In this document: one piece after another, positions 1 through 5,661 of the stretch
How positions within the stretch are numbered: position 1 is the first letter of the stretch
Layout: each line of letters begins with the position of its first letter
From: Acetobacteraceae bacterium
GTDB lineage: Bacteria > Pseudomonadota > Alphaproteobacteria > Zavarziniales > Zavarziniaceae
NCBI GenBank assembly: GCA_947379865.1
Contig: CANCOY010000167.1
Span: 1-5,661, forward strand
DNA: 5,661 nt
Direction: 5' to 3'
Made by a program: the position numbers and the translations under genes
The notes under the pieces: model-generated
Databases searched by the model: none
What the model saw: the letters and a program-made list of their open reading frames with translations, nothing else
Told to the model about the DNA's origin: nothing

Positions 1-1637
1 CGGCGGAAGCCATCGGCCCAGCCCATCAGGGTGGCAAAATCGCCCGAGAGTTCAGGCTGCACCGTTGGGACTTCGCCCACCATGACCTCGCCGGTGGCGC
101 CATCGATGGTGATGATGTCACCGCGCTTCAGCCGGGTTGGCCCCACGGTCAGGGTCTGGGCCTGATAGTCGATCCTGAGGGTGCCGGCGCCCGAGACACA
201 GGGCCTGCCCATACCGCGCGCAACAACTGCAGCGTGGCTGGTCATGCCGCCACGCGACGTCAGGATGCCCTCGGCCGCATGCATGCCGTGGATGTCTTCG
301 GGGCTGGTCTCGATGCGGACCAGGATCACCTTGCGGCCTTCGTGCTTGGCGCGCTCGGCATCGTCTGCGGTAAACACGATCTGGCCAGAGGCCGCCCCCG
401 GCGAGGCCGGCAGGCCACGGGTGATCACATCACGCGGTGCCTTGGGGTCGAGGGTGGGGTGCAGCAGCTGGTCAAGCGCGCCGGGTTCAACCCGCATGAC
501 CGCTTCGCGCTGTTCGATCAGGCCTTCATGGGCCAGTTCCACGGCAATGCGCAGGGCCGCCTTGGCGGTGCGCTTGCCAGAGCGGGTCTGCAGAATGAAC
601 AGCTTGCCCATCTGCACCGTGAACTCGATGTCCTGCATGTCGCGGTAATGCCGCTCCAGCCGGTCGAACACCTGCACCAGTTCCAGATAGACCGGCGGCA
701 GCGCCTCCTCCATGGAGGGTTTGGTGTCGCCGGCGGCCACGCGGCCTGCCTTGGTGAGATACTGGGGGGTGCGGATGCCCGCCACCACGTCCTCGCCCTG
801 GGCGTTGACCAGGAATTCGCCATAGATCGTCCGCTCGCCCGTGGAGGGGTCGCGCGTGAAGGCAACGCCGGTGGCGCTGGTATCGCCCATATTGCCAAAG
901 ACCATGGCCTGGACGTTCACGGCCGTGCCCCAACTCTCGGGGATGTCGTGCAGGCGGCGATAGGTATTGGCGCGCGGATTCCGCCACGAGCCAAAGACGG
1001 CACCAATGGCGCCCCACAGCTGCTCTTCCACCGCCTCGGGAAAGGGCCGGCCCAGTTCCGCATGGACGCGGGCCTTGTAGGCCTTGACCAGCACGCGCCA
1101 GTCGTCGGCCTGCAATTCGGTGTCGAGGTTCAGGCCGCGCTCTTCCTTGTGGGCCTCCAGCAGTTCCTCGAAATGATGATGGTCAACCCCCAGCACCACA
1201 TCGGAATACATCTGGATGAAGCGGCGATAGCTGTCATAGGCAAAGCGGTCGTCGCCGGCGAGCTTGGCCAGGCCTTCGACCGTCTGGTCGTTGAGGCCAA
1301 GGTTCAGCACCGTATCCATCATGCCCGGCATGGACGCCCGCGCGCCTGAGCGAACCGAGACCAGCAGGGGATTGGCGGCATCGCCAAAGGTGGCCCCCAC
1401 GGTACGGCCGATTTCCGCAAGCGCCGCATCCACCTGCGCGCCAAGGTCGGGCGGCAGGGTGCGCTCGTGGTCGTAGTACCAGGTGCAGACCTCGGTGGTG
1501 ATGGTAAAGCCCGGCGGCACCGGCAGGCCGAGATTGCTCATCTCCGCCAGGTTGGCGCCCTTGCCACCCAGCAGGTCGCGCATTTCAGTCCGGCCTTCGG
1601 CCACACCATTCCCGAACGTGTAGACCCACTTGGTCAT
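1..1637 (-). CDS. ppdK: Pyruvate, phosphate dikinase (PPDK), 3' end cut by window edge
   Basis: PPDK catalyses the reversible cytosolic reaction ATP + phosphate + pyruvate = AMP + pyrophosphate + phosphoenolpyruvate. The frame stays open from an ATG at 1637 to the left edge, giving 545 complete codons; the family is usually about 880-900 residues. I translated the whole stretch and saw no stop or frameshift. The N-terminal nucleotide-binding domain shows GGKGANLAEM (Lys26), SVRSGA (Arg96), and DIEF (Asp336, Glu338) followed by LQTRSGKRT (Gln350). The swivelling phosphohistidine domain has LPASPGAASG and then GGMTSHAAVVARGMGRPCVSG split by eye into its parts: His468 is the phospho-carrier, and Thr466 two residues before it is the site that DUF299-type regulatory kinases phosphorylate in the family. 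Most of the C-terminal PEP/pyruvate barrel lies outside the window. The start is supported by AAGGGGG six bases upstream and a family-typical MTKWVYTFG opening. The start overlaps the glyS stop as ATGA. The direction of flux (gluconeogenic or glycolytic) cannot be told here. Confidence 0.97.
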   Translation of the reverse strand, partial: MTKWVYTFGNGVAEGRTEMRDLLGGKGANLAEMSNLGLPVPPGFTITTEVCTWYYDHERTLPPDLGAQVDAALAEIGRTVGATFGDAANPLLVSVRSGARASMPGMMDTVLNLGLNDQTVEGLAKLAGDDRFAYDSYRRFIQMYSDVVLGVDHHHFEELLEAHKEERGLNLDTELQADDWRVLVKAYKARVHAELGRPFPEAVEEQLWGAIGAVFGSWRNPRANTYRRLHDIPESWGTAVNVQAMVFGNMGDTSATGVAFTRDPSTGERTIYGEFLVNAQGEDVVAGIRTPQYLTKAGRVAAGDTKPSMEEALPPVYLELVQVFDRLERHYRDMQDIEFTVQMGKLFILQTRSGKRTAKAALRIAVELAHEGLIEQREAVMRVEPGALDQLLHPTLDPKAPRDVITRGLPASPGAASGQIVFTADDAERAKHEGRKVILVRIETSPEDIHGMHAAEGILTSRGGMTSHAAVVARGMGRPCVSGAGTLRIDYQAQTLTVGPTRLKRGDIITIDGATGEVMVGEVPTVQPELSGDFATLMGWADGFR

Positions 1638-3760
1638 GGCGTGCCCCCTTCGATACGGCTGAAATCGGCGACTGGCGCCAGCGCCTCACCAATCCGCGCC
1701 AGCAGGGCGAGGCGGTTGCGGCGAAGGGCCGGGTTTTCTGCGTTTACCGTGACATGCTCAAAGAAAGCGTCAACCGGTTCTCTCAACTGGGCAAGGGCAG
1801 CCATGACGGCGCCATAGTCCTCGCGGGCGAGCGCCGTCCGGGCGGCAGTGCCGACCAGGTCCAGACGCTCGGCCAGCACGCGCTCGGCCTCTTCGGCCAG
1901 CAGGGCCGGGTCAAGGGCCGCGGCGGGGACCGCCTCCTTGTCCTTCTTGGCCTCGATGCGGACGATGTTGGTGGCGCGGCGATAGGCGGCCAGCAGGTTT
2001 GCCCCGTCCTCTTCACCCAGAAAGCGCGCCAAGGCCTCCACCCGCGCCAGCAGGCGGACGAAATCATCCTCACCCTCGCCGGCAAAGACAGCAGCGATCA
2101 GGTCGTGGCGCACGCCGGCCTCGCGCAGATGCACCTTCAGGCGATCTGCGAAGAAGTCGAGCAGGGCATCAACGATTGCGTCTGGGTCGGCGGCCTCAAC
2201 CGCACCGGCGTGACCGGCGACGGCGGCGGCCAGCACCGGCCTGAGGCCAAGGCGCAGGCCATTGTCGAGGATCAGCCTGATCACGCCAAGGGCGGCACGG
2301 CGCAGGGCAAAGGGGTCTTTGGAGCCCGTCGGCCGCTCGTCAATCAGGAAAAATCCGGCCAGCGTGTCCAGCTTGTCAGCCAGAGCCACGGCAACGGTTA
2401 CAGCATCCCGGGGGCAGCTGTCGCCGGGGCCCTGGGGGCGGTAATGCCCGGCAACCGCCTCGGCCACCGCTGCAGCCTCGCCATCGGCGGCAGCATAATA
2501 GCGGCCCATGATGCCCTGAAGCTCGGGGAACTCCCCCACCATGCCGGTGACAAGATCCGCCTTGGCCAGCAAAGCGGCGCGGTCGGCCTGGGCAGGATCT
2601 GCCCCGGTCAGCGGCGCCAGCACGCCCGCCAGCAGGCGCATGCGGGCGACCTTCTCGGCCAGGGTGCCAAGCCTTGCGTGGAAGACAATGCCGTCGAGTT
2701 GCGGCACCCGCGCGTCGAGGCGCTGGGCGCGGTCCTGGTCCCAGAAGAAACGCGCGTCCGACAGACGGGCACGCAGCACGCGTTCGTTACCGGCGATGAT
2801 GGCAGCGCCCCCATCCTGGGCAACCAGGTTGGAGACGGTCATGAAGCGCGGCGCCAGCCGGCCCGTGGCAGGCTCACGCAGCGAAAAATATTTCTGGTGC
2901 GTCCGCATGGCGGTGGACAGCACTTCGGGCGGCAGGTCCATGAAGCGGTCGTCGATGCTGCCGATCAGGGGCACCGGCCATTCCACCAGCCCCGTCACCT
3001 CGTCCAGCAGGCCTTCGTCGGGAACGATTTCGATCCCTTCGGCGGCGGCAAGGCGGGTGCCTTCGGCCAGAATGGTGCGGCGGCGCTCGGCCGCGTCCAG
3101 CATCACCCGCTCTTTGGCGAGGCGGGCGCGATAGTCGGCGAAATCCGTTACCTCAAAGGGGCCGCTGCCCATGAAGCGGTGGCCACGGGTGGTGCGGCCA
3201 GCCACCAGGGCATGGCCATCATCGCCATCACGGGCGAGTGCCACGGGCACCACCTGGTTGTCGAGCAGGGCAATGATGCCGTGCAGGGGTCGTACCCAGA
3301 CAAGGTTGGACGATTGGCCGCGCGCCGGGTCCATGCCCCAGCGCAGCGACTTGGGCCAGGGGAAGTTCCAGATCGCGTCGGCCACGATCTCGCCCAGCAC
3401 TTCGGCCGTGGGGCGGCCGGTCTTGTGCAGGGTCGCCACGTAAAAGGCGCCCTTGTCGGTCTCGCGCTGTTCCACCTGGTCCAGCCTTAGGCCGACGGAG
3501 GCGAGGAACCCCTCCACCGCCTTCTCGGGCGCGCCCACGCGGGGGCCGCGCCGCTCTTCAGCGGTATCGGGCTGGGCCAGCGGCAGGCCAGTGATGCTGA
3601 GCGCCAGACGGCGCGCCGTCACATGGGCTTCAGCGGCCGTGAAGGCCACGCCAACCTTGGCAAGGCCCTCGCTGACAAGACGCTTCAGGTCATCGGCCGC
3701 ACGCGCCTGCATGCGGGCCGGGATCTCTTCAGAGAAGAGTTCGAGCAGAAAATCGGCCAT
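1634..3760 (-). CDS. glyS: Glycyl-tRNA synthetase beta subunit
   Basis: Beta subunit of the bacterial alpha2beta2 glycine-tRNA ligase. It provides tRNA recognition while GlyQ carries the aminoacylation active site. The product is 708 residues, close to the usual 690-700 or so. The opening MADFLLELFSEEIPARMQ is a family hallmark and fixes the start at 3760, although the frame extends 23 codons further back to a GTG inside glyQ. Other landmarks are RGPRVGAPEKAVEGF (about 71-85), MRTHQKYFSL (285-294), FHARLGTLAEKVARM (360-374), GEFPELQGIMGRYYA (409-423), and DKLDTLAGFF followed by PTGSKDPFALRRAALG (462-492). The C-terminal DALR-like anticodon-binding region ends with VTVNAENPALRRNRLALL (670-687). 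The gene begins one base after the glyQ stop and has no strong Shine-Dalgarno (only GGTGG about ten bases upstream), which fits translational coupling to glyQ. Its TGA overlaps the ppdK ATG. It looks intact. Confidence 0.98.
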   Translation of the reverse strand: MADFLLELFSEEIPARMQARAADDLKRLVSEGLAKVGVAFTAAEAHVTARRLALSITGLPLAQPDTAEERRGPRVGAPEKAVEGFLASVGLRLDQVEQRETDKGAFYVATLHKTGRPTAEVLGEIVADAIWNFPWPKSLRWGMDPARGQSSNLVWVRPLHGIIALLDNQVVPVALARDGDDGHALVAGRTTRGHRFMGSGPFEVTDFADYRARLAKERVMLDAAERRRTILAEGTRLAAAEGIEIVPDEGLLDEVTGLVEWPVPLIGSIDDRFMDLPPEVLSTAMRTHQKYFSLREPATGRLAPRFMTVSNLVAQDGGAAIIAGNERVLRARLSDARFFWDQDRAQRLDARVPQLDGIVFHARLGTLAEKVARMRLLAGVLAPLTGADPAQADRAALLAKADLVTGMVGEFPELQGIMGRYYAAADGEAAAVAEAVAGHYRPQGPGDSCPRDAVTVAVALADKLDTLAGFFLIDERPTGSKDPFALRRAALGVIRLILDNGLRLGLRPVLAAAVAGHAGAVEAADPDAIVDALLDFFADRLKVHLREAGVRHDLIAAVFAGEGEDDFVRLLARVEALARFLGEEDGANLLAAYRRATNIVRIEAKKDKEAVPAAALDPALLAEEAERVLAERLDLVGTAARTALAREDYGAVMAALAQLREPVDAFFEHVTVNAENPALRRNRLALLARIGEALAPVADFSRIEGGTP
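1644..1650 (-). promoter_or_regulatory. Ribosome binding site of ppdK inside the glyS 3' end
   Basis: On the minus strand this reads AAGGGGG and sits six bases before the ppdK ATG. It lies within the last codons of glyS, just ahead of the shared ATGA at 1637-1634. A good Shine-Dalgarno match together with overlapping stop and start suggests that ribosomes finishing glyS can also start ppdK, while ppdK can probably recruit ribosomes by itself. Confidence 0.7.
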
Positions 3761-3761
3761 C

Positions 3762-4643
3762 TCAGCGCGCCACCGCTGTCTGGCTTTCCAGCCAGGCCTG
3801 GCAGCAGGCCTTGGCCAAAGCGCGCACACGACCGATATAGGAGGCGCGTTCCGTGACCGAAATCACCCCGCGCGCATCCAGCAGATTGAACAGATGGCTG
3901 GCCTTCATGCACTGGTCATAGGCCGGCAGGGCAAGCTTGGCCTCCACCAGCCGCGCGCAGGTTACCTCGGCATCGCCGAACTGGCGCATCAGGCGGTCCG
4001 TATCGGCATATTCGAAGTTGTAGGCCGAGAATTCCCGCTCTGACTGGTGATAGACGTCGCGATAGGTGGTGCCGGCGCCGTTCCAGTCGAGGTCGAAGAT
4101 CGATTCGCGGCCCTGCACATACATGGCCAGCCGCTCCAGCCCATAGGTGATCTCGGCCGAGACCGGATCACAGTCGATGCCGCCGACCTGCTGGAAATAG
4201 GTGAACTGCGTCACCTCCATGCCATCGCACCAGACTTCCCAGCCAAGGCCCCAGGCGCCCAGGGTGGGGCTTTCCCAGTCGTCCTCGACAAAGCGGATGT
4301 CGTGGTTGGCCGCATCAATGCCAAGGGCCGCCAGCGAGGCGAGATATTTGTCGAGCACATCGGCGGGCGATGGCTTCAGGATCACCTGGAACTGGTAATA
4401 GTGCTGCAGGCGGTTGGGGTTCTCGCCATAGCGGCCGTCCTTGGGGCGGCGCGAGGGCTGCACATAGGCGGCATTCCACGGCTTTGGCCCCAGCGAACGC
4501 AGGGTTGTGGCCGGATGGAAGGTGCCCGCACCAACCTCCATGTCATAGGGCTGCATCAGGACGCAGCCCTGCTTGGCCCAGAAATTCTGGAGGGTCAGGA
4601 TCAGGTCCTGAAAAGGGGGCGCCTTTGCGCCGGTCGAGCCCAT
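3762..4643 (-). CDS. glyQ: Glycyl-tRNA synthetase alpha subunit
   Basis: Catalytic alpha subunit of the class II glycine-tRNA ligase; with GlyS it charges tRNA(Gly) in the cytosol. The product is 293 residues, at or just under the family norm of about 300. Highly conserved blocks are in order: FQDLILTLQNFWAKQGC (11-27), QPYDMEVGAGTFHPAT (31-46), VQPSRRPKDGRYGENPNRLQ (61-80), VEDDWESPTLGAWGLGWEVW (119-138), GMEVTQFTYFQQVGG (141-155), ITYGLERLAMY (165-175) and YRDVYHQSEREFSAYNFEYA (194-213). The ATG at 4643 adds about eight residues (MGSTGAKA) ahead of the usual start just before FQDLI. It is the only ATG in the right place and has AGAGAGG eleven bases upstream, so I accept it. The stop is one base before glyS. 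I see no T-box leader; in any case T-box control of this gene is typical of Firmicutes, not of this kind of organism. Confidence 0.98.
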   Translation of the reverse strand: MGSTGAKAPPFQDLILTLQNFWAKQGCVLMQPYDMEVGAGTFHPATTLRSLGPKPWNAAYVQPSRRPKDGRYGENPNRLQHYYQFQVILKPSPADVLDKYLASLAALGIDAANHDIRFVEDDWESPTLGAWGLGWEVWCDGMEVTQFTYFQQVGGIDCDPVSAEITYGLERLAMYVQGRESIFDLDWNGAGTTYRDVYHQSEREFSAYNFEYADTDRLMRQFGDAEVTCARLVEAKLALPAYDQCMKASHLFNLLDARGVISVTERASYIGRVRALAKACCQAWLESQTAVAR

Positions 4644-4645
4644 GA

Positions 4646-4681
4646 CGGCGCTAGCCTCTCTGTTTTTCTGGAACGGCGCCG
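4646..4681 (-). promoter_or_regulatory. glyQ leader: ribosome binding site within a possible hairpin loop
   Basis: Reading along the minus strand, CGGCGC (4681-4676) can pair with GCGCCG (4651-4646), leaving a 24-base loop that contains the likely glyQ Shine-Dalgarno AGAGAGG (4661-4655). The 3' arm ends two bases before the ATG. The ribosome binding site assignment is reasonable. The hairpin is only six base pairs with a long loop in GC-rich DNA and may be chance. There is no U-run, so it is not an intrinsic terminator. Confidence 0.3.
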
Positions 4682-4732
4682 CACCCTACTTAGCACCTGC
4701 AGCAGAATCAAGCAGGGAAGGGGTTTCAGCTA

Positions 4733-4984
4733 TCAAGGGATGCCTGCATGGGCCGGGCAATCGGCCCGCTCGCAGGCAAGGCGCGGCGTGACGGACACAT
4801 AGGTGCCGCAGGTGGCGCACTTTACCAGGTCGTCAGCCTCTAGCCCGTCAGGCGCAGGACGCGACGGCGACGCCCCTTTAGCGCCCTGTTGTGGGCTGGA
4901 AAAGTCGCGGATCACCCGGCGCAGGCCCGGCCACATGAACCAGACGAGCGCGCCAAGCACAAAAAGGGTGAGGATCGCTTTCAT
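4733..4984 (-). CDS. Small single-pass membrane protein with a four-cysteine C-terminal motif
   Basis: An 83-residue protein that I cannot name with certainty. Residues 3-19 (AILTLFVLGALVWFMWP) form one hydrophobic helix right at the N-terminus, followed by a basic stretch (LRRVIRDF), so the tail is probably cytoplasmic. A low-complexity linker rich in Ser, Pro, Gly and Ala (29-48) leads to KCATCGTYVSVTPRLACERADC, in two parts: Cys56 and Cys59 as CxxC, then Cys71 and Cys76, a spacing of CX2CX11CX4C that could hold a zinc ion. It resembles the small PP0621-type proteins of proteobacteria, which also pair an N-terminal helix with a short cysteine motif; that link is from memory. I chose the ATG at 4984, with GGAG close before it, over an in-frame TTG at 5020 that has no Shine-Dalgarno and would put charged and polar residues ahead of the helix. 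It lies 59 bases after the peptidase gene and 89 before glyQ. Function unknown. Confidence 0.75.
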   Translation of the reverse strand: MKAILTLFVLGALVWFMWPGLRRVIRDFSSPQQGAKGASPSRPAPDGLEADDLVKCATCGTYVSVTPRLACERADCPAHAGIP

Positions 4985-5006
4985 GTCTCCAGTCTTGGGC
5001 GCGCCC

Positions 5007-5038
5007 GCTGGCCCGGTCAAGCCATGGGCGCGGCCAGC
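5007..5038. repeat. Inverted repeat in the peptidase / small-gene gap
   Basis: GCTGGCC at 5007-5013 is matched by its perfect reverse complement GGCCAGC at 5032-5038, with 18 bases between them. The repeat sits just after the peptidase stop in the direction of transcription. A second palindrome, GGGCGCGCCC at 4997-5006, adjoins it and could pair with GGGCGCG at 5026-5032 as an alternative fold. There is no T-run on either side, so it is not a standard rho-independent terminator. It may be a transcript-stabilising or attenuating hairpin, or simply GC-rich chance. Confidence 0.35.
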
Positions 5039-5043
5039 CTGAC

Positions 5044-5661
5044 CTAAAGCCCGAAGCGCGCCCAGGCGAGGCGACGTTCGGCCGAATCGATCAGGGCATC
5101 AGGCCAGCCGCCGGCCTCGCCCCCAACAGAGGCCAGGCCAAGGCGGCGGCGCAGCAGGCCACGACGTTCACCAACAAGGTGCAATTTCACGTCCTTGCCG
5201 AAACGTTCCTGCATCACGGTCTTCAGGTCGCCGATGCCATCGATCAGGCCAAGGCCCAGGGCCTCGGCACCGGTCCAGATGTCGCCGGTGAACAGGCTGT
5301 CCTCGGGCGCCTTCAGTTTCTGTCCCCGGCGCTCGCGCACCATGTCCTTGAAATAGGTGTGGATCCCGGTCTGGATCTCGCGCAGGCGCGCCACGTCGTC
5401 GGCCTTCTCGGGGCTGAAGGGATCGAGCATGGCCTTGCGCGGGCCGGTGGTATAAAGGCGCCGCTCCACCCCCAGCCGCGCGATCGCCTCGGGAAAGCCA
5501 AAGCCACCTGAAACCACGCCGATGGAGCCAACGATGGAGGCCGCATCGGCAAAGATCTCGTCCGCTGCCAGGGCCAGCATATAGCCGCCAGAGGCCGCCA
5601 CATCCTCGGCAAAGGCAAAGACGGGCAGCTTGTGTTCTGCGGCCAGGGCGCGCACCCGGCG
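5044..5661 (-). CDS. S49-family serine peptidase (SppA/SohB-like), 5' end cut by window edge
   Basis: C-terminal 205 residues of a protease related to signal peptide peptidase SppA and SohB, enzymes that use a Ser/Lys dyad to cleave peptides at or in the inner membrane. The frame is open at the right edge, so the start and any N-terminal membrane anchor are not visible. The nucleophile motif AEDVAASGGYMLALAADEI is clear (Ser codon at 5592-5590), followed by ADAASIVGSIGVVSGGFGF, a hallmark of the family. The likely general base is the Lys of GPRKAMLDPFSP (codon 5436-5434), 52 residues after the Ser, the same spacing I recall for Bacillus SppA (Ser147/Lys199). The later FTGDIWTGAEALGLGLIDGIGDL matches the conserved region after the dyad and is given here as FTGDIWTGAEA plus LGLIDGIGDL. 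The remaining length fits the short single-domain form rather than the two-domain E. coli SppA. Stop is TAG at 5046-5044. The exact subfamily cannot be set from this fragment. Confidence 0.93.
   Translation of the reverse strand, partial: RRVRALAAEHKLPVFAFAEDVAASGGYMLALAADEIFADAASIVGSIGVVSGGFGFPEAIARLGVERRLYTTGPRKAMLDPFSPEKADDVARLREIQTGIHTYFKDMVRERRGQKLKAPEDSLFTGDIWTGAEALGLGLIDGIGDLKTVMQERFGKDVKLHLVGERRGLLRRRLGLASVGGEAGGWPDALIDSAERRLAWARFGL

Noticed and set aside
234..1349. A 371-codon plus-strand open frame opposite ppdK
   Set aside because: It is the complement shadow of PPDK codons, with no recognisable domain; the opposite strand carries conserved PPDK residues throughout.
1754..3490. 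A 578-codon plus-strand open frame opposite glyS
   Set aside because: It is fully antisense to a clearly recognised GlyS and its translation shows no family motif. Long antisense frames are expected in GC-rich genes.
3762..3829. Upstream extension of glyS to a GTG at 3829
   Set aside because: The extra 23 residues would overlap glyQ and precede the invariant family opening MADFLLELFSEEIPARMQ, so the ATG at 3760 is the better start.
4683..4711. Possible sigma-70-like promoter for glyQ, TTGATT then TAGGGT with a 17-base spacer on the minus strand
   Set aside because: The -10 matches only about half of the consensus, and such matches arise easily; it is too weak to annotate, though a promoter somewhere in this gap remains plausible.
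4644..4732. T-box riboswitch ahead of glyQ
   Set aside because: The gap is only 89 bases and shows no T-box consensus or terminator/antiterminator pair, so there is no room or signal for one.
4985..5020. TTG start giving a 12-residue longer small membrane protein
   Set aside because: TTG is a rare start, no Shine-Dalgarno precedes it, and the ATG at 4984 begins directly at the hydrophobic helix with GGAG close upstream.

Overview
This looks like ordinary chromosomal DNA from a GC-rich alphaproteobacterium, possibly of the Rhodospirillales type. The assignment is inferred from the GC-rich third codon positions, the two-subunit (alpha2beta2) glycyl-tRNA synthetase, the sequence flavour of GlyQ, GlyS and PPDK, and the gene order, which I recall from alphaproteobacterial genomes. 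No database search was possible.

Every supported gene lies on the minus strand, so transcription runs from right to left. In that order they are: (1) the 3' part of an S49-family (SppA/SohB-like) serine peptidase, 5661-5044, cut by the right edge; (2) a small one-helix membrane protein with a four-cysteine C-terminal motif, 4984-4733; (3) glyQ, the glycyl-tRNA synthetase alpha subunit, 4643-3762; (4) glyS, the beta subunit, 3760-1634; and (5) ppdK, pyruvate phosphate dikinase, 1637 to the left edge, where the C-terminal third is cut off.

glyQ, glyS and ppdK are packed as a translationally coupled unit. One base separates the glyQ stop from the glyS start, and the glyS stop and ppdK start share an ATGA. 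GlyQ and GlyS form one enzyme that charges tRNA(Gly), so equal, coupled expression makes sense. PPDK interconverts pyruvate and phosphoenolpyruvate using ATP/AMP and phosphate/pyrophosphate; its link to the synthetase is one of position, not of a known shared pathway. The two upstream genes are separated by short gaps of 59 and 89 bases. Whether they share a transcript with glyQ cannot be settled from sequence alone.

No RNA genes, mobile elements, CRISPR arrays, long repeats or broken genes were seen. The only non-coding stretches are the two short gaps, each holding a small inverted repeat. The many long plus-strand reading frames are GC-driven shadows of the minus-strand genes. I found no convincing sign of a previously undescribed system. 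The least characterised gene is the small four-cysteine membrane protein.
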